Source: JANQEA01 sp964530075 (GTDB lineage: Bacteria; Bipolaricaulota; Bipolaricaulia; UBA7950; UBA9294). Taken from it: a stretch of 47,949 nt of DNA. Shown here piece after piece: positions 1-8,128 of the stretch. Numbering within the stretch: the first letter of the stretch is position 1; every line of letters starts with the position of its first letter. The stretch lies in NCBI GenBank assembly GCA_964530075.1, contig CAZGXU010000013.1, forward strand, positions 1 to 47,949. Direction: 5' to 3'. The notes below the pieces were generated by a model, which saw nothing but the letters and a program-made list of their open reading frames with translations, was not told the DNA's origin and made no database searches. The translations under genes and the position numbers were made by a program.

Positions 1-1077
1 GTCTCGGAGAAGAACGTCCTCATCGACCTCGCCACGGCATCCAAGACCGAAGAGCTTCTGGATCACATCAGCGAGGTCGTTGAGCCCTCTGCCTTGGACT
101 ACGTCGTGATAAACCACATGGAACCGGATCACACCGGCGTCCTCAAGACCCTCCGGCGTGTTGCGCCCGATGCCGTCGTCGTTGGGAGTGCCAAGACAGT
201 TCCCATGCTTGGAGATTTCTACGAGATCGGGGAACGGGTCCGCGTTGTGGAAGATGGGGAGACCCTCCCTTTGGGACGACATACGTTGCGGTTCGTGTCC
301 ACGCCCTTTGTGCACTGGCCCGAGACGATGATGACCTACGAGGAGACCGACCGCATCCTGTTCTCCGGCGACGGCTTCGGCGGCTACGGAGCGCTGCAGG
401 GAGCGATCTTCGACGACCAATCGAGTGACCTGCCGTTCTACGAAGAGGAGGCACTGCGCTACTTCGTGAACGTCATCGCCGCCTACGCAGGGCCGACGAG
501 AAACGCCATCGAAAAGCTGAAGGGGGTTGATATTGCGACGATCGCTCCCTCTCACGGCCTGGTCTGGAGGCGTGATCCGCGGCGCATCTTGGCGCTCTAT
601 GACAAGTGGACGAGATGGGGAAAGGCCGAGAGCGAAGTCGGCGTGACCTTGCTGTACGCTTCGATGTACGGGAACACCGAGAAGATGATGAACGCCGTCG
701 CGCAAGGCGTGTCGGATGCTGGCGTGCCTCTGAAGGTCTTCGATGTCGCTCGGATCCCCATGAGCTACATCCTGCCATCGCTGTGGACCTGGCGGGGGGT
801 GTTGGTGGGCGCACCCACGTACGAAGCCCGGCTCTTTCCACCCATGGCGGCTGCGCTCGACACGGCGGCCCGGAAGCGGATCACGGGCAGGAAGACGGCG
901 TATTTCGGGAGCTACGGATTGAGCGGCGGCGGGGAGAAGGAGTACGGTCAGTTGGCCGACACGCTCAAGTGGGAAGTGATCGACACCTACCGCTTTCGGG
1001 GCGGCCCGACGGGGGACGACCTGAAGGCGGGTGAGGAATTCGGCGCCCGGTTCGCCGCGCGCGTCAAGGAGGCGTAG
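1..1077 (+). CDS. FprA-type flavodiiron protein, 5' truncated
   Basis: A-type flavoprotein that reduces O2 to water or NO to N2O in the cytoplasm of anaerobes, using a diiron site and FMN. The frame is open from base 1, so the N-terminus lies outside the window; 358 residues are visible of about 400 usual. The metallo-beta-lactamase-like part shows the diiron motif H-x-E-x-D-H (HMEPDH, from base 115), then FVHWPETM, SGDGFG and PSHGLVWR, which supply further His/Asp ligands. The C-terminal flavodoxin domain starts near base 637 with the FMN loop YASMYGNTEKM. What is seen fits a complete catalytic core. Whether O2 or NO is preferred cannot be read from the sequence. It converges on the HD-GYP gene. 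Confidence 0.9.
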   Translation, partial: VSEKNVLIDLATASKTEELLDHISEVVEPSALDYVVINHMEPDHTGVLKTLRRVAPDAVVVGSAKTVPMLGDFYEIGERVRVVEDGETLPLGRHTLRFVSTPFVHWPETMMTYEETDRILFSGDGFGGYGALQGAIFDDQSSDLPFYEEEALRYFVNVIAAYAGPTRNAIEKLKGVDIATIAPSHGLVWRRDPRRILALYDKWTRWGKAESEVGVTLLYASMYGNTEKMMNAVAQGVSDAGVPLKVFDVARIPMSYILPSLWTWRGVLVGAPTYEARLFPPMAAALDTAARKRITGRKTAYFGSYGLSGGGEKEYGQLADTLKWEVIDTYRFRGGPTGDDLKAGEEFGARFAARVKEA

Positions 1078-1167
1078 CCGGCCCCCGGGCGGCGACGGGG
1101 TATCCCGTGCGAGTGGATCCCGAATCGTGCCTGTCCTGAGAAGTCGCGCGTCGAGCTCTGCGGTCCT

Positions 1168-1190
1168 CGCCCGGTCGCTGCGGCCGGGCG
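1168..1190. terminator. GC-rich hairpin between convergent genes
   Basis: CGCCCGG pairs with CCGGGCG over a 9-nt loop, in the 165-bp gap between the convergent flavodiiron and HD-GYP genes. There is no T tract on either side, so intrinsic termination is only a possibility. In GC-rich DNA such a stem can arise by chance. Confidence 0.25.
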
Positions 1191-1242
1191 CGGTCCCAGT
1201 GGAAGCCGGCCGTCGAAGGGACTTGCCGAACGGGCCTTGGAG

Positions 1243-2979
1243 CTACGATTCGAACGCGAACTCGCCCCGACCAATGACTTGCAGGCAAGCGTCCACCACG
1301 GCCTGGTCGTAGCGGCTTCCCGTGTATGTTGAGACCTCCTCCAAGGCCTTGTCGATTCCCAAGGCCGGACGATACGGTCGGTGTGATGACATCGCTTCCA
1401 CGACATCCGCCACAGCCAGGATACGCGCTTCCAAACAGATCTCGTCACCCTTGAGGCCCCTTGGATACCCCGATCCATCCAAGCGTTCGTGATGCTGTAG
1501 AACCATGTCTGCGATCGGCCAAGGGAATTCGATTTCCTTGAGGATCTCGTACGCAACCTGGGGGTGAGCCTTTATGAGGCTGAACTCCGCCTCCGTCAGT
1601 CGCGCCGGCTTGCTCAGGATCTCGGCCGGCACCGCCATCTTGCCGATGTCGTGCATGAGGCCGGCGGCACGGATCCCCTCGATCTTCTCGTCGGGAAGCC
1701 CCATCCCCTGTCCGATGGCACAGGCAAGCTTTGTGACGCGCAGCTGGTGCCCGGCGGTGTAGGGATCCCTCGTTTCGGCGGTGAGCCCGAGGGCCCGGAT
1801 GGTCCCGTCCAGCGCTACCTCCAACCGATGGGCCACTTCTGCGCGTTCTCTCTCCGTCTCCAGTGCGTGCAACCCGAACCCGAGGTCTCCCACGACCTCG
1901 TCGAACATGAGCTGGTAGTCTGCGAGGGCGATGACTTCCCTGGGAGCGGAGATCAGGATCACGCCGTACGCCTTCTGCTCGTGCTCCAAACCTGCGATGA
2001 GGACTCCCGCTCCCCCGTGCTCCTCGGAGACCGGGCACTCGGCGCAGGAAGATCCGGGGTCTTCGATCACTACGGTGCCGGAGCTCTCGAGCGCTCGCCG
2101 GATACAGGGCGGGATTCTGCCCGATTCGAGCTCCCTGGAGACGGCCGAGAGGCTGCTCCCCGGACCCGCTTCGGCAGTCACCGCAACCCGCCCGTCCCGG
2201 TCCGACAGGGCGATCAAGGAGCTCCGGAACACGCCGTTGTCGATCAAACAGTCGCAGACTTCCTTCGTCAGTCGCGCGGGGTCCGGTTCTCTGACGATGA
2301 GCTGGTTCACCCCACGCACAGAGGCGATCACGCGGTTGAGCTGTTGGATCCTCTCCGTCCTCGCTTCCACCCTCTGTTCGAGCTCCTCGTTCAGCGCCTT
2401 GAGCTCGTCTTGGGTCGCCTTCAGTTTCCCGTTGGCTTGTACGAGCTGGTTGTACTTCTCGATCGCGCTTTCGTAGGACGAGAGAAGGAAGTCCAGGATC
2501 TGGAAACGATCCGATGCGATCCGGTATGTCTTGCCCGAGATCGAGATTTCGAGGGTCACGTCCGTGACGCGGCCCTTTCGCATCTCTCCGCCCGTGAAAA
2601 TGTGATGGACGCGGTCGATGAGAGACTGTTCGCTATACGGTTTGGTCAGGAAATTGTCCGCGCCACTCGCGAGTGCTTCGATCACGTCGCGAGGCTCGGA
2701 GAGGGCCGTGAGGAGGACGACTGGGATTCCCGCCAGTGTCTTGTCCGCCTTGATCTTCCTGCAGAGTTCAAACCCGTCCATCACCGGCATGACGACATCG
2801 GAGATCACGAGAGACGGCTTGCGCTCCCCCAGAAGGACGAGCGCTTCCCTCCCGTTCTGCGCAACGAAGGCGTCGTATCCGTGGTTTTCGAGTACGTGCT
2901 TCAGGTGCTGAGCTTGAGTGGGACTGTCTTCCACAATGAGAATCTCGGCGGACACATCCCGGCGCTTTTCACCCTTCAT
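1243..2979 (-). CDS. Response regulator with REC, GAF and HD-GYP domains (c-di-GMP phosphodiesterase)
   Basis: Last gene of the chemosensory operon, 578 residues. An N-terminal receiver domain (about residues 12-130; ILIVEDS, phospho-acceptor in LVISDVVMP, Lys in LTKPY) is followed by a coiled-coil linker (about 165-220), a GAF-like region and a C-terminal HD-GYP domain (about 385-570). The HD-GYP motifs look intact: YTAGHQLRV, HDIGK, and HHERLDGSGYP. Family knowledge predicts hydrolysis of cyclic di-GMP, controlled here by phosphorylation. The ATG overlaps the stop of the HPt gene (ATGA), indicating translational coupling. The context suggests that CheA signals reach c-di-GMP level through the HPt protein; that link is inferred. 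Confidence 0.92.
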   Translation of the reverse strand: MKGEKRRDVSAEILIVEDSPTQAQHLKHVLENHGYDAFVAQNGREALVLLGERKPSLVISDVVMPVMDGFELCRKIKADKTLAGIPVVLLTALSEPRDVIEALASGADNFLTKPYSEQSLIDRVHHIFTGGEMRKGRVTDVTLEISISGKTYRIASDRFQILDFLLSSYESAIEKYNQLVQANGKLKATQDELKALNEELEQRVEARTERIQQLNRVIASVRGVNQLIVREPDPARLTKEVCDCLIDNGVFRSSLIALSDRDGRVAVTAEAGPGSSLSAVSRELESGRIPPCIRRALESSGTVVIEDPGSSCAECPVSEEHGGAGVLIAGLEHEQKAYGVILISAPREVIALADYQLMFDEVVGDLGFGLHALETERERAEVAHRLEVALDGTIRALGLTAETRDPYTAGHQLRVTKLACAIGQGMGLPDEKIEGIRAAGLMHDIGKMAVPAEILSKPARLTEAEFSLIKAHPQVAYEILKEIEFPWPIADMVLQHHERLDGSGYPRGLKGDEICLEARILAVADVVEAMSSHRPYRPALGIDKALEEVSTYTGSRYDQAVVDACLQVIGRGEFAFES

Positions 2980-3383
2980 GAGGAGATCCCCTCCCGTCGC
3001 TGAGGACGGACCATAGCAAGGAGTCGCCCCAGTAGGTCTTTGTACTGCTCGTCCGCCCTGGAAGACAACAGCTGCCGACAGACCTCAACGCCCTCGCGGA
3101 GTCGGGCGATGACCTCCGTGGTTGGCCGGAGGCTTCCTTCCGCCACCGCTTTGAAGACCTTCTCCAACACTTCGGCCGTCTCGCCGAGCCGGTCGAATCC
3201 GACAAGCTGCGAGGAACCCTTGATAGTATGCGCACCGCGACAAAGCCGATGCAGGCTGGCTGAATCGATCTCCGTTTCCGAGGCGAGAAGCAGGTTGGCC
3301 ATCTCTTCCGTCAGATCACGCACCTCCTCGTAAAAGGTGTTCATCAGCTCCTGCTGCCGGGCTGCGTTCGACCGTACCATCAT
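2976..3383 (-). CDS. Stand-alone histidine phosphotransfer (HPt) protein
   Basis: 135 residues, mostly helical, with the HPt signature AHTIKGSSQLVG; His52 is the predicted phospho-accepting histidine. Such proteins relay phosphate between a kinase and a receiver domain. The start codon overlaps the CheC stop (ATGA), and the end overlaps the start of the HD-GYP response regulator in the same way, so all three are probably translated together. A second in-frame ATG follows at once; the first is kept because GGAAGGAG lies 8 nt upstream. The likely partners are CheA and the REC-HD-GYP protein. A role as a simple phosphate sink is equally possible. Confidence 0.85.
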   Translation of the reverse strand: MMVRSNAARQQELMNTFYEEVRDLTEEMANLLLASETEIDSASLHRLCRGAHTIKGSSQLVGFDRLGETAEVLEKVFKAVAEGSLRPTTEVIARLREGVEVCRQLLSSRADEQYKDLLGRLLAMVRPQRREGISS

Positions 3384-4006
3384 CCTCCTTGCTCCTTCCA
3401 GAGGCCCAGTCTTTCGAGCATCACGCGGAGGCCTCCCGGCTCCAGGATGAACAGGACATGCATCCCACAGCGCGGCCCTTCCATGCTGAGGGCCCCCTCC
3501 ACCAAAACGACGTACTCCGCTTCGAGGGACTGTCTTGCCAGAAGCCCATCGAGAATAGCTCCTCCCATGTCCGAAGTGAAGCTGGGCACGGAATGATTCA
3601 GCGTCATTCCCAGTTCTCGGCTGAAGACGCGAAGATATGATCCCACCAGGATGTTCGCCAGCTCCTTCACAGCGGACAGCTCCATCTCCCCCAGGACCCC
3701 CGGCTCTTGCGCCTTCTCTCCGGTCAGGATCCTGGCGAGCCTTGCCGTTTCAGAGGCGGGAAGGACCACCAGCATGCTTCCTGAGATCTCTCCGATGACG
3801 GAGATGTAGACCGCCGAAACGACGCCCTCTCGATCTCCCAAGGCCTCCGAAGCCCCTTCGATGGATTCGAGGGCGATCCTCGGTAGACCGACGGCCACCT
3901 TCTTTTCAATCAAGTGTGATAGACTGACGCTGGCATTCCCGGCGGCGATCGAGCTGATCTCCCTCAGGGCATCCAGCTGTGCGTGATCAAGTTCGATTTC
4001 CTCCAT
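3380..4006 (-). CDS. cheC: CheC-family CheY-P phosphatase
   Basis: 208 residues, the usual size for CheC, which dephosphorylates CheY-P and binds CheD. CheC carries two E-x-x-N active-site helices. The second is intact here (SAVKELANILVG). In the first, REISSIAAGNAS, Ser stands where Asn is expected, so only one catalytic site is likely to work. The ATG at 4006 has an AGAGGCGG-type ribosome site. It lies 13 bp after cheA and overlaps the HPt start. The presence of cheD in the same operon supports a CheC-CheD pair. It could instead be a CheX/FliY relative, but length and the two helices favour CheC. Confidence 0.88.
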   Translation of the reverse strand: MEEIELDHAQLDALREISSIAAGNASVSLSHLIEKKVAVGLPRIALESIEGASEALGDREGVVSAVYISVIGEISGSMLVVLPASETARLARILTGEKAQEPGVLGEMELSAVKELANILVGSYLRVFSRELGMTLNHSVPSFTSDMGGAILDGLLARQSLEAEYVVLVEGALSMEGPRCGMHVLFILEPGGLRVMLERLGLWKEQGG

Positions 4007-4019
4007 CGTACCGCCTCTT

Positions 4020-5615
4020 TCACATCAGGGAGGGGACATCCAAGACGAGCGCCACCTTCCCCGACGCCAGGATGGTCGAGCCCGTGACCCCCTCGATCGC
4101 ATTCAGGATCCCGGTCAATGGTTTCACGATCGTCTGTTGTTGCCCGAGGAGGTCCTCCACCACGAGGCCTGCCCTCTTGGGACCCACCTCGACCACGACG
4201 ACGGGAGCCCTCGTAGCAGCAGCCGGTGAAGGCGAGAAGCCAAGCTTCTCCCTCAAGCCGACGAGGGGAAGAACCGTCCCGCGGTAGGAGATGAGCTCGT
4301 GATCCTCCACGTTTCGCGTCTCCGCTGGAGAGATCCTCATCGTCTCGGTCACGTAGGCCAGCGGAATACAGTACGTCTCCTGGGCGACGCCGACGAGCAG
4401 CGTCTGGATGATCGCTCGGGTCAGTGGCAGTCTGATGGACACGGTCGTCCCTTCGTTGGGACGGCCATCGATATCCAGCGCACCTCCGAACGCTTCCACC
4501 TTGTTCCTCACCGCGTTCAACCCCACGCCTCTGCCCGCCGAGCCGGTGATCTTGGTGGCGCTGCTGAGTCCGGGGACGGTCAGGAGCATCATCGTCTCTT
4601 TGCGGGTGAGTCCGGAGAGTTCTTCTTCCGTGGCGAAGCCCTTTTCTACCGCGATTTCCTTGATGCGGTCGACGTCTATGCCGCGCCCGTCATCCGCCAG
4701 CTCGATAATCACGTCGTCTCTCTCTCTTCTGGCGGCGAGCCTGATCGTCCCCCGGCTGGATTTGCCGGCACTCTGCCTCGCTCGAGGCTCCTCAATGCCG
4801 TGCACGACCGCGTTTTTCAGAAGGTGAAGAAGGGGTTCGTTGATCTCGTCCTGTATGCTGCGATCAAGACCGATGTCGCTTCCCTCGATCTGCAAGTCCA
4901 CTTCCTTGTGCTGGCTCACCGCGAGATCCCGCACCATCCGAGGATAGGGGACGAAGATGTGCTCCAGGGGTACGAGCCTGATTCGCATGATCTGATCTTG
5001 AATCTGTGAAGTCTGCCTGGATATCTGCTCCACAGTGTCCATGAGACGTCCATCGTCCATCGATTGACAGATCCTTCTCAGTCTGAGCCCGCTGATGGAC
5101 AACTCGCCGACCAAGTCCATGAGACCGTCCAGCGTGGCCAGAGGGACACGCACCGTTTGGACACCGCCGGAGGACGAAGGGAATGTGGGTTTCTCGTCGC
5201 TCGTCGCTTTTCTTCCCCTCACCTTCCGTCCGGGCGCTGCGGACGTCATCTCGTCGAAACGGTCGACAAGGGGACCGATGTCCACCTCTGCCGGTTTCCC
5301 CGTCCTCGCTCCATCGACCAACATCGCCAGGGCGTCGAGCGATCGGAAGAGCAGATCCACGGTGTCCCGATCGGCCTTCGCCTGTCCGGTCCTCAGCAAC
5401 GCCAGGGCCGCCTCCATGGAGTGAGCGAGTTGGGCGATCTCCGTGTGCTCCATGGTCTGGGCCATGCTTTTCAGGGTGTGAATCCTGCGGAAAACGTCCT
5501 GAAGCTGTGCTTCATCGTCGGGCGTCTTCTCTAGCTCGACCAAGGAGCTGTTCACGGCGTCCAGGATCTCCTGGGCCTCGCTCAAGAACAGCTCCCTGTA
5601 CTCCGATGTATCCAT
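4020..5615 (-). CDS. cheA: Chemotaxis histidine kinase CheA without a P2 domain
   Basis: 531 residues, shorter than the usual 600-700. The N-terminal P1 HPt domain has RIHTLKSM with His46 as phosphorylation site. After about residue 110 a short charged linker leads straight to the P3 dimerisation helices (about 150-210), so the CheY/CheB-docking P2 domain seems absent. The P4 kinase domain shows an N box (HLLKNAVVHG), G1 (DDGRGID) and G2 (GRGVGL). The P5 CheW-like domain is C-terminal (about 400-531). The kinase autophosphorylates in receptor-CheW arrays and passes phosphate to CheY and CheB. The start has GGGGAG upstream, 10 bp after cheB. Confidence 0.95.
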   Translation of the reverse strand: MDTSEYRELFLSEAQEILDAVNSSLVELEKTPDDEAQLQDVFRRIHTLKSMAQTMEHTEIAQLAHSMEAALALLRTGQAKADRDTVDLLFRSLDALAMLVDGARTGKPAEVDIGPLVDRFDEMTSAAPGRKVRGRKATSDEKPTFPSSSGGVQTVRVPLATLDGLMDLVGELSISGLRLRRICQSMDDGRLMDTVEQISRQTSQIQDQIMRIRLVPLEHIFVPYPRMVRDLAVSQHKEVDLQIEGSDIGLDRSIQDEINEPLLHLLKNAVVHGIEEPRARQSAGKSSRGTIRLAARRERDDVIIELADDGRGIDVDRIKEIAVEKGFATEEELSGLTRKETMMLLTVPGLSSATKITGSAGRGVGLNAVRNKVEAFGGALDIDGRPNEGTTVSIRLPLTRAIIQTLLVGVAQETYCIPLAYVTETMRISPAETRNVEDHELISYRGTVLPLVGLREKLGFSPSPAAATRAPVVVVEVGPKRAGLVVEDLLGQQQTIVKPLTGILNAIEGVTGSTILASGKVALVLDVPSLM

Positions 5616-5625
5616 TTCTCCCCGT

Positions 5626-6714
5626 TTACCCTCTCCCGGCGACGGCCTTCACGATTTCGCCCGCCACCTTCGATAGGGGAACCACTCTGTCCACCACGCC
5701 TTCCTTGATGGCCTGTTGAGGCATTCCGTAGACGATGCAGGTCGACTCGTGCTCCGCGATGGTCGTCCCACCGTGGTCCTTGATCGCCCGGAGGCCCTCC
5801 GTCCCGTCATTCCCCATGCCGGTCAACACGACCCCGGTCGCGTTCTCCGCGTAGACGGGCGCGAGAGAGCCCATCGCCACGTCGGCCGCGACGAAACGGA
5901 AACGCTCCTCTTTCGGGGGCACGACCAATTGAACGACCTCCCCTTTTCCCGGGATTGACTCCACCCTGCAATGGGCTCGCCCCGGCGCAATCAGAACCCT
6001 CCCCTGCCGAATCGGCTCGCCGTCCTCCGCGACCTTCACCGTCAGCGCCGATTGCGCATTGAGCCGTGCGGCCAGTGAGGGGACGAACTCCTCGGGAATG
6101 TGCTGAATCACCAACACCGCAGCGGCGAGGTCGGCAGGCAGGCTCGGGATGACCTGGCTCAGGGCTCTCGGTCCCCCCGATGAGCTGGCGATGGCGACGA
6201 TCTTGTCGGTTGTCCTGGGCGCTGGTTTCGGCACGCTCTGCTTGCGCTCCTTCGTTGTCACCGGCGTCAGTCTGCGCGTGTCGACCCGCGCGGCGAGCTT
6301 GATCTCTGACAGAAGCTCGGCGGCGATCTTCACCATGTTGCCCCGATGGAGCCCCCCTTTGGGCTTTCGCACGAGCCCCACGGCCCCGTATTCCAGCGCT
6401 CGTATCGTCTCTTCTCCCATGAACTCGCTGAAGCCAGTGACCATGACAATGGGTGTCGGGAATTCTTCCATGATGTACGCGACGCAGGTGACGCCGTCGA
6501 TCTCCGGAAGCTCGACGTCCAACGTAACGACATCGGGCCTGAGGCCTTCGACCGCCTTCAGGGCCTCCACCCCGTCTCTGGCGGACCCGATCACCGTACA
6601 CTCGGGGTCGGACCCGATCAGGTCCGTGAGCAGCATTCGCATGAACGCTGAATCGTCCACCACCAGCACGCGTATCGGTTTCACCGCATTCGCCTCCCTA
6701 GTAGATGCGCTCAT
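5626..6714 (-). CDS. cheB: CheB protein-glutamate methylesterase/deamidase
   Basis: 362 residues. The N-terminal receiver domain (VLVVDDSAFMR; predicted phospho-Asp66 in VTLDVELP) is joined by a linker (about 145-170) to the methylesterase domain. The catalytic triad is recognisable: Ser178 in ASSSGGP, His205 in VIQHIPEEF and the Asp of GMGNDG. CheB removes methyl groups from receptor glutamates, opposing CheR, to give adaptation. The serine sits in SSGG rather than the common STGG, a mild variation. The start overlaps the end of cheD by 17 bp. Confidence 0.96.
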   Translation of the reverse strand: MSASTREANAVKPIRVLVVDDSAFMRMLLTDLIGSDPECTVIGSARDGVEALKAVEGLRPDVVTLDVELPEIDGVTCVAYIMEEFPTPIVMVTGFSEFMGEETIRALEYGAVGLVRKPKGGLHRGNMVKIAAELLSEIKLAARVDTRRLTPVTTKERKQSVPKPAPRTTDKIVAIASSSGGPRALSQVIPSLPADLAAAVLVIQHIPEEFVPSLAARLNAQSALTVKVAEDGEPIRQGRVLIAPGRAHCRVESIPGKGEVVQLVVPPKEERFRFVAADVAMGSLAPVYAENATGVVLTGMGNDGTEGLRAIKDHGGTTIAEHESTCIVYGMPQQAIKEGVVDRVVPLSKVAGEIVKAVAGRG

Positions 6715-7213
6715 CTCCGCGAACGGACTTCACGAACACCGATCCGGTCGCGACGTTCAGATGAACCGTGCGGCCGATGCTTCCGCCTACGTCTTCCGCG
6801 ACGATGTCGACGCCGAGCCGACTGAGCGCCGCTCGCACGGCGCCGATGTTCCGCCCGCCGATGTCCATCGGACCGGCCGCGCGGATGACGTCCGGGAACA
6901 TGTTCGCTCCCCCGAACAGCTTGGCGGTGAGTCGCTCGGTCCGCGCGCCTCTTTCCTCCATCGCGGCGGCGAGCAGGGCAACCGCGGTGTCCGCGAACCG
7001 CGCGGGGTCCGATCCTTCGTGGGCCTCCTGGATGTGGGGGAGCATGATGTGCGCCAACCCACCGAGTCTCGCGTCTTCGGCGTACAGCGCCACGACGACG
7101 CAGGAGCCGAGCCCGGCCGCCGCGAGGACGCCGGACGATTCCGCGATCTTCATTTCGCCCATTCCGACCATCTGGGGCTTGAACTCGATAGCTTGTCCCA
7201 TTTCAGCGGACAC
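6698..7213 (-). CDS. cheD: CheD receptor glutamine deamidase
   Basis: 171 residues. CheD deamidates receptor glutamines and also stimulates CheC. The catalytic Cys38 (GLGSCVVV) and His55 (GGLAHIMLP) are present, with the family blocks KLFGGANMF, DIGGRN and VHLNVATGSVF. Finding cheC, cheB, cheR and cheD together predicts a complete adaptation system of the Bacillus/Thermotoga kind. Its 3' end overlaps cheB by 17 bp and it follows cheY by 15 bp. Confidence 0.95.
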   Translation of the reverse strand: MSAEMGQAIEFKPQMVGMGEMKIAESSGVLAAAGLGSCVVVALYAEDARLGGLAHIMLPHIQEAHEGSDPARFADTAVALLAAAMEERGARTERLTAKLFGGANMFPDVIRAAGPMDIGGRNIGAVRAALSRLGVDIVAEDVGGSIGRTVHLNVATGSVFVKSVRGDERIY

Positions 7214-7228
7214 GTCAGGTCTCCGGCT

Positions 7229-7603
7229 CTAGCACCGTTTCATCACGGCGGCGACCGTGCCGACGATGTCGGCGGGACTGAACGGTTTGACAACGAAGTC
7301 CGCAGCCCCTTCACGAAGGCACTCCTCCATCACCTTCTCCTGCCCCACCGAGCTCACCATGACGACTTCGACGTGGGGATCTGCTTGTCTCATCGCCCTG
7401 ATGGCGGAAACCGCGTCCACCCCTTCGACCTCCGGCATGATGATGTCCAACGTCACAAGATCCGGCTTCAGCTTTTCCCGAAGCTCCAAGGCCTCTTTGG
7501 CGTTCTCGGCCTCTCCGACGATTTCGTGGCCTCCCTTGGTGAGGATGTCGGAGAGCACCTTACGCATGAACTTGGAATCATCCACGATCAGGATGCTGGC
7601 CAT
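7229..7603 (-). CDS. cheY: CheY single-domain response regulator
   Basis: 124 residues, a bare receiver domain. The acidic pocket Asp8/Asp9, phospho-acceptor Asp53 (VTLDIIMP), Ser84 at the switch position and Lys106 (VVKPF) are all in place. It takes phosphate from CheA; the downstream target is not evident because no flagellar switch gene is in the window. It lies 6 bp after cheW and 15 bp before cheD. Confidence 0.95.
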   Translation of the reverse strand: MASILIVDDSKFMRKVLSDILTKGGHEIVGEAENAKEALELREKLKPDLVTLDIIMPEVEGVDAVSAIRAMRQADPHVEVVMVSSVGQEKVMEECLREGAADFVVKPFSPADIVGTVAAVMKRC

Positions 7604-7609
7604 GGCTTC

Positions 7610-8116
7610 TCACTCCTTCTCTCCCGTCTCCGCCTGACCCAGCTTCTCCATCTCGGAAGGCGCCAGCAGCTTGTCCAGATCCAGAAGGACGATCAGCCGA
7701 TCCTCGTACTTGCCGACACCCTTGATGTAGTCCTTCCTCTCGGTCTCCTGCGTCCTAATGAGCTCAGGAGTCGGCTCGATGTCCTCCGCGGGGATTTTTA
7801 GGACCTCCGGGACCTCGTCGACGAGCATCCCGACCGTGCGATCGTCGACGGCGATCATCACGATCCTTGCGCTCGCGGGGAGCTCGTCCTGGGGCGAGTA
7901 GCCGAACTGATCGGCCAGGTCGACCACGGGAATGACCTGGCCCCGTAGGTTGGTCACTCCACGGACGAAGTGGGGAGCCTCAGGTATGCGGGTGATGTCG
8001 GTGACCCGGGTGATCTCACGCACTCCTCCGATGTCGACCCCGTACTCCTCCCCCCTCAAGCGGAAGTTGACCAGCTGGACCATCTGGCCGGAAGGCGCTT
8101 CTCTCTCTGCAGCCAT
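7610..8116 (-). CDS. cheW: CheW coupling protein
   Basis: 168 residues, one CheW-like SH3-type domain (VQLVNFRLRGEEYGVDI, then FVRGVTNLRGQVIPVVDL), with a short charged C-terminal tail. It links the receptor to the P5 domain of CheA in the signalling array. It is encoded 12 bp after the receptor gene and 6 bp before cheY. Confidence 0.95.
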   Translation of the reverse strand: MAAEREAPSGQMVQLVNFRLRGEEYGVDIGGVREITRVTDITRIPEAPHFVRGVTNLRGQVIPVVDLADQFGYSPQDELPASARIVMIAVDDRTVGMLVDEVPEVLKIPAEDIEPTPELIRTQETERKDYIKGVGKYEDRLIVLLDLDKLLAPSEMEKLGQAETGEKE

Positions 8117-8128
8117 GGGGGCCTCCCT

